Of a DNA stretch of 64,000 nt, positions 10,958 to 24,108 are shown piece after piece. Origin of the DNA: Pilaira anomala (lineage: Eukaryota > Mucoromycota > Mucoromycetes > Mucorales > Mucoraceae). The stretch is taken from contig JAIXMQ010000066.1 of assembly GCA_025716855.1 (NCBI GenBank), positions 1 to 64,000 of the forward strand, read 5' to 3'. A program made the translations under genes and the position numbers. Under the pieces are notes generated by a model. The model had not been told where the DNA came from, made no database searches, and saw nothing but the letters and a program-made list of their open reading frames with translations. How positions within the stretch are numbered: position 1 is the stretch's first letter; each line of letters begins with the position of its first letter.

Positions 10958-12431
10958 TTAAACATCTCTTTTCCCCTCATCATAAATAGCTTTGACAGAT
11001 GGGAAACGAAGTGAAATAGCGCCATTTTCAGTTTTTGACTCTGAAAAGTAACGAACGGTAATGGTTTTACCAATAATCGAACTAGGATCTTGAGCAAATC
11101 GAACACGATCTTGCATCGAGAAGCCAGATCCTACGCTTACAGTATTTCCTTTATGCTCTATATTAACATTGGTAGCGACCAATTTATTTTCACCCGTATC
11201 CCGTATTCTCATAAGCCCAGTGTCAATACTCTTAACAACGTACTCTGCGTCTTCCCATTCTTTTACTTTCATCATATTTCGACTAGTGTTATGAAAATAA
11301 TGAAGAGAAAGAGACTGTTAGGTTGTTATTAAAAAGACATGTAAATATATTATTGTATGCTTACGATCGTTTTCCTTCATACGGAACATCTTTTCTCAAT
11401 ATTAAACCCTCCCAACCTTTTTGAATCGCTTTTTCTTTTAATTGATTCAAATGATCCATACTTTTTAACTTTGTTTGTTTTACTAATTTCATATGAGGTA
11501 AAGGATTTTTACCGATAAAGTTAGTCAAATGACGTTGTCTCTCTGTAAATAACTCATTGCCTTTTCCTTGAAGAAAAGTTTGCAAATGGATATAATCAAA
11601 TACTTGATAAATGGGATTCTCCATGACTTGATTCATTCGACGTACTTGAGCCACTGCCTTTAAAAAATCCTCATTCTCTGTATTATCATCGTTATAAGCA
11701 CATACCTCACCATCAAGTACAAATTCAGTAGTTGCATTTGTTTCTTTCAATCTATTCTCAATATCCTCTTTTACTTTCTGTAACGAGGAAAATGGTCTAC
11801 CTGTTCGTGAAAAAAAATCTACATGATATTGATCATTGATAGATCGAACCATGGCTACACATCGAATCCCATCCAATTTTTGAGAGACATACCAGTCTTT
11901 TTCTGGCTCAAACGGGATTTTTTTAGTACTAGCAAAAGAAGTTGCAAGTGCTACACTCATACATGGTTTCGAGTTGCTGGGTTCTGAAGTAAGGATATGT
12001 CGAACCATTTGTGTTGAAACTCCCATTTTTAAGTTACGATCGATCACTCGCCAGAATATCTCACGTTGTGCTTCTGTTTGACAATAACGTGTATAAAACG
12101 AAGCAACTGCGGCAGAAGCTGTATATCCAGTGATAGTACGAGAGGATAGCGCATCTAATAAATCATTCAAATTATCATGAACTGGTTCCTCTTTCGTTGG
12201 ATGTTTATTCAAGTAAGCCAAAACGACCTTGGACGAAACATAATGTCGTAAATGAGGATCATAGATACGCTTTAAAGTAGAATGACTTGCAGGAAACTGT
12301 GCAAGTAAAGCTTGTTTTTCAAGTGTGCTAGCTGTGGTATTGACTACTGTAAACAAATTGGAAAGGCTTTCAAGTTGTTCTGTAGCTGAATATTCTCTTT
12401 TTGTTGAAAATAATCGTCTAAAAAATAACAT
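10958..12431 (-). CDS. ATP-dependent DNA ligase, probably mitochondrial
   Basis: A 463-aa protein from two exons (11365-12431, 10958-11282) that seals DNA nicks through a lysyl-AMP intermediate. Nucleotidyltransferase motifs are in order: motif I WYVSQKLDGIRCV (Lys of KLDG is the adenylation site, about residue 185), motif III DFFSRTGRPF, motif IIIa FVLDGEVCAYN, motif IV WEGLILRKD, then a C-terminal OB-fold of the DNA_ligase_OB_2 type (KVKEWEDAEYVVKSI ... ITVRYFSES). The N-terminus MLFFRRLFSTKREYSA is basic, Ser/Thr/Phe-rich and free of acidic residues, as in mitochondrial leaders; targeting is inferred. It lacks BRCT and PCNA-binding regions and is about half the length of DNA ligase I (Cdc9) or IV, so it is a separate small ligase class. 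Its ATG lies only 90 bp past the stop codon of the neighbouring methyltransferase on the same strand. Confidence 0.9.
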
Positions 12432-12521
12432 TCTGGTATTGTTTTAAAAAAAAAAAAAAGTACATGTCTAAACAAAATAACTTTATTTGGTTTTAATTAA
12501 AAGAAATGGTCTAAGCCACAA

Positions 12522-13420
12522 TTAAAACTTCACCATAGTGTAAAAAAAATAATGGAAAGCATCACCCATAGTTTTGATATCAATGTTCCAACAGTCTCTT
12601 TGAAGATGTCTTTTACGGAAATGAGGTTGGCCAAATGTGATATATAAAAATGTACCTCCCACCTTTAATACTCGTTGCACTTCATCCACTTCCCCTTTCA
12701 CATCGTTGATTAATTCTTCACTTGGGTCCCAAACGTCACCGCGATCACACATTAAAGCGTCCATAGTACCTGATTTTTACAAATTAATTTTCAGAATACA
12801 CTTTGCATTATATATTAAAATTGTTAGTTACCTTTATCAATCACAATATCAAAAGATTCATTATCAAACTTCAAATCACGGATATCCATTTCTAACCCTA
12901 AACGAGTAAAAATTAGTACTTTTTTTTTAAAAAAAAAAAGTATAGGCATAATAGAATAGTTACATGTCATTTCAGGTTTATCTTCACAACGAATTTTCAT
13001 GTTATCAATGACAGTTTTTGAATAATCAATATTTGTAATATTTTTATATCCATCATCATACATATCTTCACCAAGAGCTATATAAATTGAAAAGAAATTA
13101 TTAAATAAGAGTTTTATATGTAACAATATATTCCAACAACTTACTAGAATTACCACAACCAAGCATAAGAATTTTAGCTTCTTTGTTGGGAATAGCTTCA
13201 TTCAACAAGGGCTTTAACTCTGAATATGTTTTAAACCAGTCGAAAGTAGTACCAGCATCCTCTCTATATTACTTTAACAGTTTAGTAGTCTATTTAGATA
13301 CTTTTGTTTTTTATTGTTGTTTGTTGCTACATACTGCTGATATCTTTCTTCCCAGTAAGCTTGTGTCTTGTATGCTGTGGGATCTTCTGGAAGAACCTCA
13401 AGTGAAGTAGAGGCAACCAT
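12522..13420 (-). CDS. METTL13/EEF1AKMT4-like methyltransferase
   Basis: A class I S-adenosylmethionine-dependent methyltransferase of the family that modifies lysines of translation elongation factor eEF1A; the substrate is inferred from the family. The start is the ATG at 13420 (MVASTSLEVLPEDPTAYKTQ) followed by AYWEERYQQ, a short intron, then EDAGTTFDWFKTYSELKPLL. SAM-binding motif I is ILMLGCGNSS, continuing across an intron to LGEDMYDDGYKNITNIDYS; motif II is DNESFDIVIDKGTMDALM; a late motif is VLKVGGTFLYITFGQPHFRK. CGNSxLxExMYDxG is the diagnostic signature. About five exons give a single-domain protein near 215 residues, as in the short eEF1A methyltransferases rather than full-length METTL13. 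The ORF is open upstream to 13537, but that extension is Phe-rich and unlikely to be coding. Confidence 0.88.
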
Positions 13421-15125
13421 TCTAATAGATCGTTTTATTTTTAAAAAGTGAGAGCAAAAAAAAAAAAAAAGAAAACAGAAAAAAGTTTTGAATCGAAAAA
13501 TAAAATGCTGGGATTCAAAGGTAAATATGTCTCTCAAAATGGCGACCTGTCAAAAGCCATAGTTACATGTGCGTATATGTACTGAAGTTAGAAATCTTTC
13601 ATTGAGTGTTTTTTTTTTGTTAGCTAAGCAATAAAAGACAAAAGAAAAATAATAACAGTACATCCATATGTATTCTTCTATAGTTGTACATACATAGTTA
13701 CGTTATGCCCTGAAAATTATATACATATATAGAAGTATAGTTACTGATTTATCAGAAGACATTTATATATATATATATATATATATTTCAATACGTATTC
13801 ATCGTAGCCTCAGGTACATTTATTTTTTAATTATCTACAACGAGTAATTGATGTTAATAAATTAGTCTAAATCTACTATAAACGTATAGTCTTTAAAAGG
13901 CCCATCATCAAACTCGTTCCCCGTTATTATAAGGTCATTACACGTTGTAAATAAACACACAAATAGCTCGTGTGTGTCAGATACAACGACAGGTTATATA
14001 AACATGTGTGTAGATCACAGATGTACCAGTAGTAAAGTGCACGCTGGATATTCTGCTCCTGTGTCCTGTACTATATGCACGATTGAAGGCTAATATTTTA
14101 ACTGAATGACATCATTCAATTGTAAAATTTCTTTCTTGCTCTTTTCTTGACACTTTACATGATAAATAAGCATACATAGCTTATAACGTATAGTAATATG
14201 ATGGATTCATAAGCTTACCTTTTCTTTTAATTAGAAAAAATGAAAATTGTATACATAGTCAAGTACTTATCAAGTAACTATTTAATTATTAGATCACCAC
14301 AATAGAACCAGACAAGTGACTAAACATTCAGACGAATCATCTGTAGTGTAACAAAGACAAATGCTGACCTTTCGAAATAAATTTATATGTGTGATTAACA
14401 CGGTTACTCTACCTTCTTTCTGCTGGTTTATTTTTTTTAGTACATTTGCGCATTAACTAAAGTTCAATCATAAATCACAATATAATTTTTTTGTTTTTGC
14501 TGCTACTATTTCAATTATTTGTAATTGTGTACCTGGGAAAAAAAAAAAAAAAAAATTAAATAAATAACAATGTCGTATAATAATTTAAAAGATAAGAAAC
14601 ACCAATTGTTTCTCGATATTTGAACAAGGAAAGTGGCACTTTTTTTTTTTTTTTTCCTTTTCACATTTTTTAGTTATCCTTTTCAAAATATTTGCATTTG
14701 TGCATATGCATTTCATGCTATTATTCAAGGACAGCAAAAGAGAAAAATGAAAATAAATATTGACCATGTGTGTGCGAATTGATCAACCAACCAATACGTA
14801 AGTTATGTAGTACTGTATTTTTCAGAACAAGCGAGTAAATGATGTTGCGTTGACAGTTGAGAAATAATTACTCATAATGTTATATCACACGTGATTTCAT
14901 GACAAGTTGTTAAAGCGTTCCTATTTTTATTTTTCTTCTTTTCTTTTCTTTTTGTTTTTGTTTTTGTTTTTTTTTTTTTGGCTTTTGCTTTTTCTCCCTT
15001 TCTTCTTCTTCTTCTTTAGAGGTTTATCAACATTTATATATATATATATATATATATTTATTTAAGAAAGAAAGAGAGTGTTACTTCAAGTATAGTTTCT
15101 TTTTCTTAAATCTTCAACACTATTT
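13421..15125. other. Intergenic, divergent promoter region with simple repeats
   Basis: This lies between the methyltransferase (minus) and ATG13 (plus), so it must hold both promoters. Visible content is (TA)n runs at about 13768-13786 and 15037-15056, T-rich pyrimidine tracts at about 14640-14657 and 14930-15020, and no supported ORF. A pyrimidine-rich stretch immediately upstream of the ATG13 start resembles fungal promoter CT-blocks. Confidence 0.5.
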
Positions 15126-18058
15126 ATGCAATCGTCTTTACAACAATCCCCAGCTGTTCCTAGTGGACCATCTTTGAGTACGCGTAATTCCAAAGTAGAT
15201 CAGATTATACAAGTAAGTATAATAACAAAGAAGAAGAAGAAGAAAAAAAAAAAAAACTAATATAAATAAAAGAATTTTTATACCAAAACGGCACAAATTA
15301 TTGTTCAAGGAAGGTGTAAACCTAATCAGTATGGGAAACGAAACAGCTTAACGAATAAAAAGACAAATAAATGGGTAAGATAAAGCGAATGATGAAAAAG
15401 AAAAAAATAAAAAAAAAAGTTTAATGTGTTAAAATAATATTCACATAGAAAGGGTTTATTAGTTTAATATAGCAACAGAGGATATTGAGGTTCTGCGGGA
15501 GGATTTGAAATATTGGAGAAATTTAGCGGTTCAATCAACAGATAACGAAACTCCACCCATGATTATTGATATCTATCTGGATACTTCAAAATTATCTCAT
15601 AATCAATCACTTATAGTTTCTGATGACAATTTAAGATGGAGTTGTGTTGAATTAAAGTCAAAAACTACCGATGCTCATTTACATCGCATTGTGATTGAAT
15701 CTTGGGAATTAACCTTAAAGTAAGTATTATTCTATATATTTATTCTTTTTATTTATCTTTATATTATATATAGGCATCCCTTTCCAACTATTGATGTAGA
15801 CTTGCCTAGTTTATATAAGCGTTCTATCGTATTTTTCAGAGCTTTACATTCGTTTGTACGGATGTTACCAGCTCATGACTTATTCCGTAACTTACAAAAG
15901 CCAAATGATTCAAGTCCATTATCTATTGGTTATCGTTTATCTTCTGCAGTAGTTAGAAGCAATGAAATAGCATTAGGTAACAAGTGATTACTTTATATAA
16001 AAGAGATGAATATGCAACTAACATAATAATAGATTCAACTATACTAGAAAATGATGCACGTAAACCTACCAAAGCACATAACTTTTCGGACATTGTTACA
16101 CCAATGGGGTAAAGTTATCAATGTTTTTCTTTTTTGGCTTGAAATTTTTTTATTTATTTGTTTATTTAGTACTTTCAAGTTGAACGTAAATTATCGTCGT
16201 AATTGTGACTTTAAAGTAGAGGATTCAGAAAGAGACCTTAGTGCACAATTTATTGATATGGATGAACAATATTTTACTCCAACTATGGCAAAATATCAAG
16301 AATATACCAGTAAACCTAGACCTGTTTCAATGTATTCACCAAAAATGGTAAGTATCATTATTTTATATCATTTGACTATTTTCTAACAAGACCCTACATT
16401 TATAGGACACTGCAACTCAATTGCCTAGGGAAATTCAACAACGTTCACATACAACAACTGCTGTAACACCGCCAACAACAGTGACATTGACAAATAGAAG
16501 ATTATCATCTGCTAGTAGTTCAAATACTAGACGTTCATCTATACCTCATGTTATTTCACCTTTTAAATCACCTTTTTTAGCTTCATCACCTCAAGCAGAA
16601 TCTATATGTAAGTATTTTTTTTTTCTTAATAAATACACACATGTGTACTGATATATATATTATATAGTTGGTTCTAGACAACAGAATTCATCCGAAAGAT
16701 CAAAAGTAGCCGATAGTGGGTCATTTGGTCGTAAAATTGAGTTTTCATCTAGTTTTGACAAATATAAATCACTTTCAAGTAGTCGAACTGTAGCAGATTC
16801 ACCTTCTAGTGGCGGTAGTATGATGAGACGCTCTTCCCGTGCAAGTGAACATAGTTTATTTACGATAAAGACGGAAAACGATGATGATCTCGAAGATTTT
16901 GTTCGTTTTGTAGGCTCTAATCAAGAACTTCGGTCATTTCAAAATAGAAGCGGTAATAGTAGTAATAGTACTACTACTAGACAACAATCATCATCTGGTC
17001 AAAATTTATCATCTGGTTCCGATAGTAGTGGTTCTAAAAGAATTGCCCTGTCACACTTTCAAAATTTGAGAGATACACATAATTCTTTATCTGAATCCTT
17101 GTCTTCTAGTATTATGTTGGGCCAGGCTAGTTCAGTACAGCAAGATCCAGTATCCGGTATATCTCCTGTTTCTTCTACTTCTTCTACTGGACGTTCTTAT
17201 CAACCTATTATACCTTCTCCATTACATGCAGAACAAAGATCTACTTCGCCTGTACACATTCCTCGTAGTTATCCTCAATTACGTTCTTTAACAAATAATC
17301 AACAAAATCCACTAAGAATAACTAGATTAAATCAATCTTCTCAAAATGATGATTTTGATGCCTCGAATGATATGTCTGCTTATTCTACTTATCCACAAGG
17401 TTATCATCATCAAGACTTACATATTTTAAGAAATGCGGCTACTACAAGTAATAGTAATAGAATTATAGGAAAAGCAACTGTATTACCCCAACCACCTTCT
17501 GTACCAGTTACAACAAAAGATAAATCAACTATTCAACGGTTAAATCATTTTACTAGTGCTGGGGAGAGTTCTGAACCTCATTTATATAACCTGCAAAGAT
17601 CTCGTAATACAGATGGAGGAGGAAGCAGTATCATGCAAGATAATTCTACAACTACAGACATTCATTCTAGTGGACAAGGAAGAACGAATAGTATGATGGA
17701 TGATGATGATTCACTTGTTTTTAAAATGAGCGAATTAGAATGTGAAGGTCCCTCACAACCAAAATCACAAAATAACGCCATGTTGTATAATAACAGATAT
17801 AACAGTAGCCCACAACAAGATAATAATAACAACAACAATAGATCAATGTTAAATAGCAATAATGATCCCTTTTTTGAGCTCACACCTACTCCACTTTCTC
17901 CCCCTATTTTAAATCGATTACAGGCTATTTCGATGTCAACTGTAACAGAAGAAGAGGAAAGGAATAACTTGAGTACTAGTGGATCAAATAATAAGAGTGA
18001 ATCTTCTAGAATTGTTGCCACTAGTAAACCTAGTCAACTTCCTTTCGATACTTGGTAA
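15126..18058 (+). CDS. ATG13: Autophagy-related protein 13 (Atg13)
   Basis: Atg13 is the regulatory subunit of the Atg1 kinase complex that starts autophagy and is controlled by TORC1 phosphorylation. The first exon (15126-15212, MQSSLQQSPAVPSG) is followed by NFYTKTAQIIVQGRCKP (15273-15374) and FNIATEDIEVLREDLKYWRN (from 15463). Later exons give LPSLYKRSIVFFRALHSFVR, MLPAHDLFRNLQK and FKLNVNYRRNCDFKVEDSE, which together form the HORMA domain (about residues 25-260). The rest is a Ser/Asn/Thr-rich disordered region of about 550 residues with many SP/TP sites. It contains DDLEDFVRFVGSNQELRSF, a short acidic-aromatic block typical of Atg13 tails and a candidate Atg17/Atg1 contact. About nine exons; stop at 18056-18058. 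The gene is convergent with ARP5 (222 bp apart). Confidence 0.93.
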
Positions 18059-18280
18059 ATTACAAATTGTAACATTACTTTTTTTTTCCTCTTGTATACA
18101 TCTCGTTTTTTTTTTTTTTACACCTATAACTCCCCACTCCAAAACCCCCCCCCCCGTAGTTTTTTTTTCTCTTTTCTTTTTTTTTTTTTTTTTTTTTCTT
18201 CCCTTTTTTTTTCTTTTTTTTTTTTACAAAGCAATTACACACATAAATGAATAAATAAATAAATAAATAAATAAACTTTA

Positions 18281-20428
18281 TTATTTTTGAATAATGTTTC
18301 CCAAACCATGTTCCTTCATGTAATCTGAACCATATTCTTCATATTCTCTTCGAGTAACAAAATATTGAGTTTTAGTTTGATCTTGAGCAAACATGGCAGC
18401 ACCTCTCCATGCATCAAGCAAAGGATTCTTAGCTCTCTTGACATGAATCTTAGTATCTACGGGATAAATAGATCGAAGTGATGAATGAATTCTTTGATCA
18501 AGGCCTGGAAGTTGACTAAATCCACCCGTAAGAAAGATGTTTTGCATCAACTTTTCTCTTTGATTGACATCAAATGTCTTTACAATATCATTTACAGTTT
18601 CAACTAAACCTGCTTGATCTAAACCTATAATACTAGGTTGAAATAAAACTTCAGGCACTCTAGCACGTTCAACGTTTACATGAAGTTGATAACTCTGTTC
18701 AATATCAGTTGGATCGTAAGGAGGATACATGCCTCTAGCTAAAATATGCATTAATGTGTTTGTGGGTGATGACATGGATTCGTAAGAATGTTCTGGTAAA
18801 AAGTCAGGATCATATTGCAATAGTAAAGATTCGTACTTGTTTAATTCAGATAAATCTTCCTCTTCTTCATCTGATTCATCGTCACGACTCTGTTTTTTTT
18901 CAAAAAAAAAAAAAAAAAAAAAAGGGGGGGAATGAATAAAACTCTATGCAGTAACAAATATAATATAAAACTTACAATTTCACGATAAATAGCCCAATCA
19001 TCATCATCTTGACCAAATGTATCTTCATCGTTTCCTTTTCTTCTGCGTTTTGTAACAGGTGCGTCACTAGCTAAATTTGCAATAGATTTCATACGAAGTT
19101 GTGAAGCACGAGATCTACGATCTGCTAATTCAGAAGCTAATCTCTTTCTCTGCCTTAATCGATCAATGACTTGTTGTCTCTTTTGTTTAATTCCAGCAAC
19201 CCAACCTGCAGGATCGTCTCTTCTTTTTTGTTCTTCAATACGTGCCATTTCAGCATCTCTTAATCGTGCTTCTTCTTTCGCCTTCTTAGCTCTTTGACGT
19301 GCATCGTAACTTGCTTTCAATAATTTTTGTTTACGTTTTTCCTTCTTTTCAACTTCATCTAATTGATCATCAGGTATATCTATTAAATTTGAAACAGGTG
19401 CTTCCTTTTCCTCTGTTTCTTCAATTCCAAGTTCTTTATTACGTGCACGTTGAATAGCTACATCCAATTGTTTGATCGTATCATCTAAATCTGCTTCGTC
19501 TTTAAACCCTGCTTCCTTTAATTGTGCCTAAACATAAAAATTTAATTAAAAAAATAAATTCAAAATTGATTTATATATCATGTATGTATACTTTACAATC
19601 CATTCTACTTTCTTTATACTACCCTTTAAATTTTTTAAATTCGTAAATGCTTCCATCTGTTCTTCACGTACAATTAACTTTTCTAAACGAGATTTAACTG
19701 CAGCTTCACGAAGACGCTTTGAATTCTCTTCTCGTTTCGCAGCTTGTCTAGATAATTCTTCGGCTGTCTTTTCTTCAATTACAGGCGCAGTAAATGGGAA
19801 CTGAATAATACGATCAATATCTTGGAATGTATCTCGGTTCTCAATTGCTTTCAAATTCGCCTGATAATCTTTTGCTACAAACGCATGATGATTTACTAAC
19901 TCTTGAGCTTGTCCACTAGACATCTTTGTAGGAAATGTTGGGTACTTGAGTTGCATTAATTTTAACATGTAATCGGATGATTGAGTGCCACCATACGCAA
20001 GGCTTTTGAAAATACCGTTAGTTGTTTTTTTAAAAAAAAAAATCATTGATTTACTATTTTACCGTTTGGTTTTGGATAAAACACCTTTGCCTCCTAATGT
20101 AGGAATGACATGTGTTGACGCATTTCCAGAAGAAATAATTATACCACCATCATCTGTGGTTCCTCCGTTCGCATGATAACTGAAAAGTGAGTCAATACCG
20201 TATGCAACAGAAGGTACCTTATATCCTTCAAATAAAAGTTCGGTCATATCTACGAGAAATGTTATTTTAGAAAAAAAAAAAAAAAGCTTATCAGGCTCTT
20301 GTCTTTTTCTTACGTCTACGACTGTATTGAGGTACACATGGCGCTTCTGTCAATACAATGGAATGATGAACGCTTGGTGTATCAATACCAAGAACAACAA
20401 ATATATAATCAAGAATGGTTTCCTAATG

Positions 20429-20493
<65 letters not shown>

Positions 20494-20980
20494 GCCTTAG
20501 ACGGTCGTATTATTCAACACACATATTCTCTTCTTACCATCTTTTCAAAATCACAAACAACATTATTATCAAAAGGTGAACGTGCATTAGACTTGGCTGC
20601 AGGATCTGCTAAAGCATCCATGCCCACTGCCAATACATTCTCGTTCAATCTACGGTCTTTATATCTCGATACAACGTTGTCAAATATCACTAAAAAAAAA
20701 GTTATTAATTATACGCGTTCATTTTCACTCTTTATGGAACTCACTTGAAGGGTCTTTTTCACTAGCCCAGCCTGCTCTACATTGATTAGAACCTGTGTAA
20801 TCAAAATGATTAGTGGGTTGGAAGAAGAAGGGGCATATAAATATCATTTTTACCATTATCAATGACAATGGGAGTATTGGTTGATTGATGTTTTTTATAA
20901 TCATTTCTTATGTTATAATATGGCGCAACATATTCTTTTTCTTCGAGTGAATAGTAACGTGGAATGCTAGCTTCAACCAT
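18281..20980 (-). CDS. ARP5: Actin-related protein 5 (INO80 complex)
   Basis: Arp5 is a nuclear actin-fold subunit of the INO80 chromatin remodeller, working with Ies6 on nucleosome sliding. Exons give MVEASIPRYYSLEEKEYVAP and TPIVIDNGSNQCRAGWASEK (phosphate-1 loop), then NVLAVGMDALADPAAKSNAR, NNVVCDFEKM, ETILDYIFVVLGIDTPSVHH and IVLTEAPCVPQYSRR. After these come ELLFEGYKVPSVAYGIDSLF and the long charged Arp5-specific insertion (RREENSKRLREAAVKSR to RRRKGNDEDTFGQDDDD). The C-terminal actin fold follows (NIFLTGGFSQLPGLDQRIHS, KNPLLDAWRGAAMFAQ, REYEEYGSDYMKEHGLGNII), with stop at 18281. The large insertion separates it from actin and Arp4. The ATG at 20980 is preferred because upstream sequence is hydrophobic and non-conserved. 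Intron 20423-20537 carries a 63-nt homopolymer directly before its acceptor. Confidence 0.94.
20429..20491. repeat. 63-nt A/T homopolymer inside an ARP5 intron
   Basis: An uninterrupted A63 on the plus strand. On the ARP5 coding strand it is T63 followed by CATTAG, so it serves as, or has grown out of, the intron's polypyrimidine tract. More than half of that 115-nt intron is the homopolymer. Confidence 0.9.
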
Positions 20981-21397
20981 ACTGAGGATTCTTTTCAGAA
21001 GTGAAAACCGTAACAAAAAAAAAACTCCTCTTGTAAGTTTCTCTTTTATATATGTATTGAAACTCAGGCTATTAAACATTCGTTCGTGATCTAAACAGCT
21101 TATTCAGTTTGAAAAAGAAACAGTTCAGTAAATTAAACAATTTGAGAATAAGAACATTTCTTTCCATGTCATATTCAGCTGCTAGTAACATATTGTAATG
21201 ATTTCTCTCATAGTTACTTTCTTTTTTACTTGGTCTTGAGCAAAAATGTGTACATATTGACATTACCAAGTGTGATATGGCTTTGTGTTTTCTTATTTGA
21301 TCTGTTTAGTTGAGAAAGACACTACAGCTGTTCTGACTATATCATATTCTACTATTACTGAAAAAATACTATGTACTTATTTTACGGTCACTCGTTA

Positions 21398-21436
<39 letters not shown>

Positions 21437-21438
<2 letters not shown>

Positions 21439-22272
21439 TTCGCGGTAATGAGTTAAGGGCTGACTGTCACTGGAGTTTGCGTTATTCACTTGTAGAAGAA
21501 ATGGCACAGAGAAAAGATATGTACTCAGCATCAATCACCCCTTATTTGGCAAACAACCAAAATCGACCAAACCAAGACGAAAATCAAAAGATAACCGATG
21601 TTCAAAAGGCTGTGAAATACCTTACTACTGCCATGCTAATAAAATCAATATCCTATAAACGCAACTATATTAATAAACTTCAAAGAAACTCATTAGATGC
21701 CCAACCCTCAATCAATATCAATGAGTAAAGATGTCTTGAATCTAATAAAAAAAAACTATACCCCTAACGATTTAAAAAGCACATGAACATAACTGAAAAC
21801 GACTTGGCTCTCACAACTACCACCAGCTGTTACCCTAAAAGAACGTGATGTCCTCCTGAGGAGACTAGTCTCACACAACTACAGTAATTTTAATATGATT
21901 TTTGAAGAAAAGTATGATTATCTTGGATTTTCTTATGATATTGAGCATCACCCGCAGAGAAGATATTGAAGGCTTGTCAGTTGAATCAGACGAAGTCATG
22001 ATGCTAGTGTGGGATACTAAGGCAGCGCCTGGCTAATGTGGGCTGTTAAGGCACCAGTGGTTAACAAGGTATTATCATTTCTTTTGAGAACTTGCATTTT
22101 TGTGTCGACAGAAATGTTGAAATGTATAGGCATTGATAAACGCTTACTGACTCGGCCCTTGAGTAGGATACTTCAAATGATCCTATTAGTTAAGCCTATT
22201 GGCGACTACGCCCATCCCACTCTCAATTCAAGAATTTCCAAAGTGACAAAATACGTCTTTCTTATATTGTAG
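21437..22272 (+). pseudogene. Decayed protein-coding gene, family unknown
   Basis: A T34 tract ending in AG is followed by a chain of coding-like segments on one strand but in shifting frames: VRGNELRADCHWSLRYSLVE continuing to SASITPYLANNQNRPNQDEN (stop at about 21728), then TWLSQLPPAVTLKERDVLLR with NFNMIFEEKYDYLGFSYDIE, then DIEGLSVESDEVMMLVWDTK, then VNKVLSFLLRTCIF and LTRPLSRILQMILLVKPIGD (stop at about 22272). Each segment has protein-like composition and they follow one another closely, so this reads as one gene broken by at least three stops or frameshifts. I do not recognise the family; lineage-specific or transposon-linked origin is possible. Not expected to be functional. Confidence 0.45.
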
Positions 22273-24108
22273 AGATACTTAAATCTAAATTATAAACTTT
22301 TTTTTTCGAATACGTCAAACCTGACATGCTTGATAAACTTCGTTTCTGTTTGTTTTGCGTAGTTGTATGAAAAAAAAACGCTTCTCACGCCCTTAAATAA
22401 TAAAATAGAATACACTCTACTTTACACTAATCAAACTTTGTAAACAGATTCAAAGTATTTTAACAGTATCTGTCTTTTATCTACTAGGCCACTCTCTATA
22501 ATGGATCTTATAATTATTATACACGTATCTTTTTTCCAAAAAAAAAAAATCTATAAATAAAAAGTATCTGACTAGTTTTTAAGTTTCAAGGGGTATATGC
22601 TCTTTTTTTTTACGAAGTTTTGATTTTATGTGCATTTATAGCGCAATCGTGTATATAAAACTTTGTAAAATAAAAAGTATAAATAACAGAACACGCCAGT
22701 GCGCATTTCTGATAAAATAATTAAATATTTAAAGTGGATAACTAAGTATAACTGAAAACAATTATATACATGCTTTTTTGGGCATAATATGTTGCTGATT
22801 TTTTTTAATCAGAAGCCAATATACAAATTTATGTGCACAGCGACTTAAATGTACCTATGCATTGACATATTTTACATATGCGAGTACTGAGCTCTTTGGG
22901 GTGAATAATGCATGATAAAAGAACCACCAGTTACTGTACAAAGAAACAATATTAAATCATTTGATGTTTCAGAAAATGAAATATAGTACAGGTATATCTA
23001 AAATAGGTAAATTTGTGATTGGGTACCTGTTCAGATCGGAAACTCATATATCCCTTTTTTCATAAATATATCATGTTTTTTTAAGGTAGCTTGTTATATA
23101 CAAATTCAAAAAGTCCTGAAGAGAGAGGGGGGTTTAGAAAGTGATTCCTTGATAATAATTTAAGATTTTTAAGCGGCGTAACAGAGATCTTTTGTTTACA
23201 GAAAACATACATTTGCCTAGGTAATCGATGATTAAAATACAGCCATCTCTTTTATTTTGAAGTCTGATGAAGATCCTTTTTATTTTACTTGAAACAGTTT
23301 ATAAGAAATGAAAGAGTTGTAATATTGCGATTGACCGGTGATCACTTTGCTTTTAGCTATTCTGTGACATTTTCTTCATCCGATAAATAGAATCCGATAA
23401 AACCATACGACAGCTTTCATGTGCTACATCGGCTAGTTATGTAACACGATTTTTTTTTTTAAAAAAAAAAAGAAAAAAAGCTTAGATAAAAAAAAGTATA
23501 TTCTACTTTTAAACAATGGATGCATGAAAAAAATAATCACATTCTTTACGGAACCAAATCTTGAGCCCTAAATATGTATTTTTTTTTTATCTTTTCACTT
23601 GGTTCTTTTTTTTTTTGAATTCAGATGATGTTTCATAAAAAACCTTTTTTATTCACCTTTGTATCTATTTATAAATCCAAGTTTTTAATGTTAAGTTGAC
23701 TTGTTAACTGCTTATACAAGGATGTACCTAATAAATGGACCAAAAAAAAAAAAAATAAATAAAAGGATTTACTGTTTTTCGAGAATTTCGATAGGCATGG
23801 TAACATATAAAAAAAAAAACGAGTTACCGTGGACACATAAAATAAAGGTGCGGAGGATGAACTCAAACTTCTTTTTGCAGAAATTTTACTGCACAAAATG
23901 CACTCAAGTAAGTGACGTTGATTAACTTAAAAAGGTAAGGTAAGATTTTAAAAGAGGTGAAAAAAGGTTTTTTTCTTTTATTTACCTTCTCTTTTATTTT
24001 TTTATTTCTTATTTTTTTTTAGTACTTTTTATTTTATTTTCTGTTTCTTGTTTTTATTGTCTATCTCTCTCTCTCTTTTTTTTTTTTTTTTTAAAAAATA
24101 CGAATAGA
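22273..24108. other. Intergenic, no gene seen
   Basis: AT-rich sequence with many A/T runs (for example about 23451-23478) and a CT/T-rich pyrimidine block at about 23960-24092 just before SKN7, which is its likely promoter. ORFs here are short and of low complexity. Confidence 0.5.

Noticed and set aside
13421..13537. N-terminal extension of the METTL13-like protein
   Set aside because: Upstream sequence is open but Phe/Lys-rich and unlike the family; the ATG at 13420 leads directly into conserved sequence.
17662..18021. Leu-rich minus-strand ORF opposite ATG13
   Set aside because: It is the antisense reading of the Ser/Asn-rich ATG13 tail.
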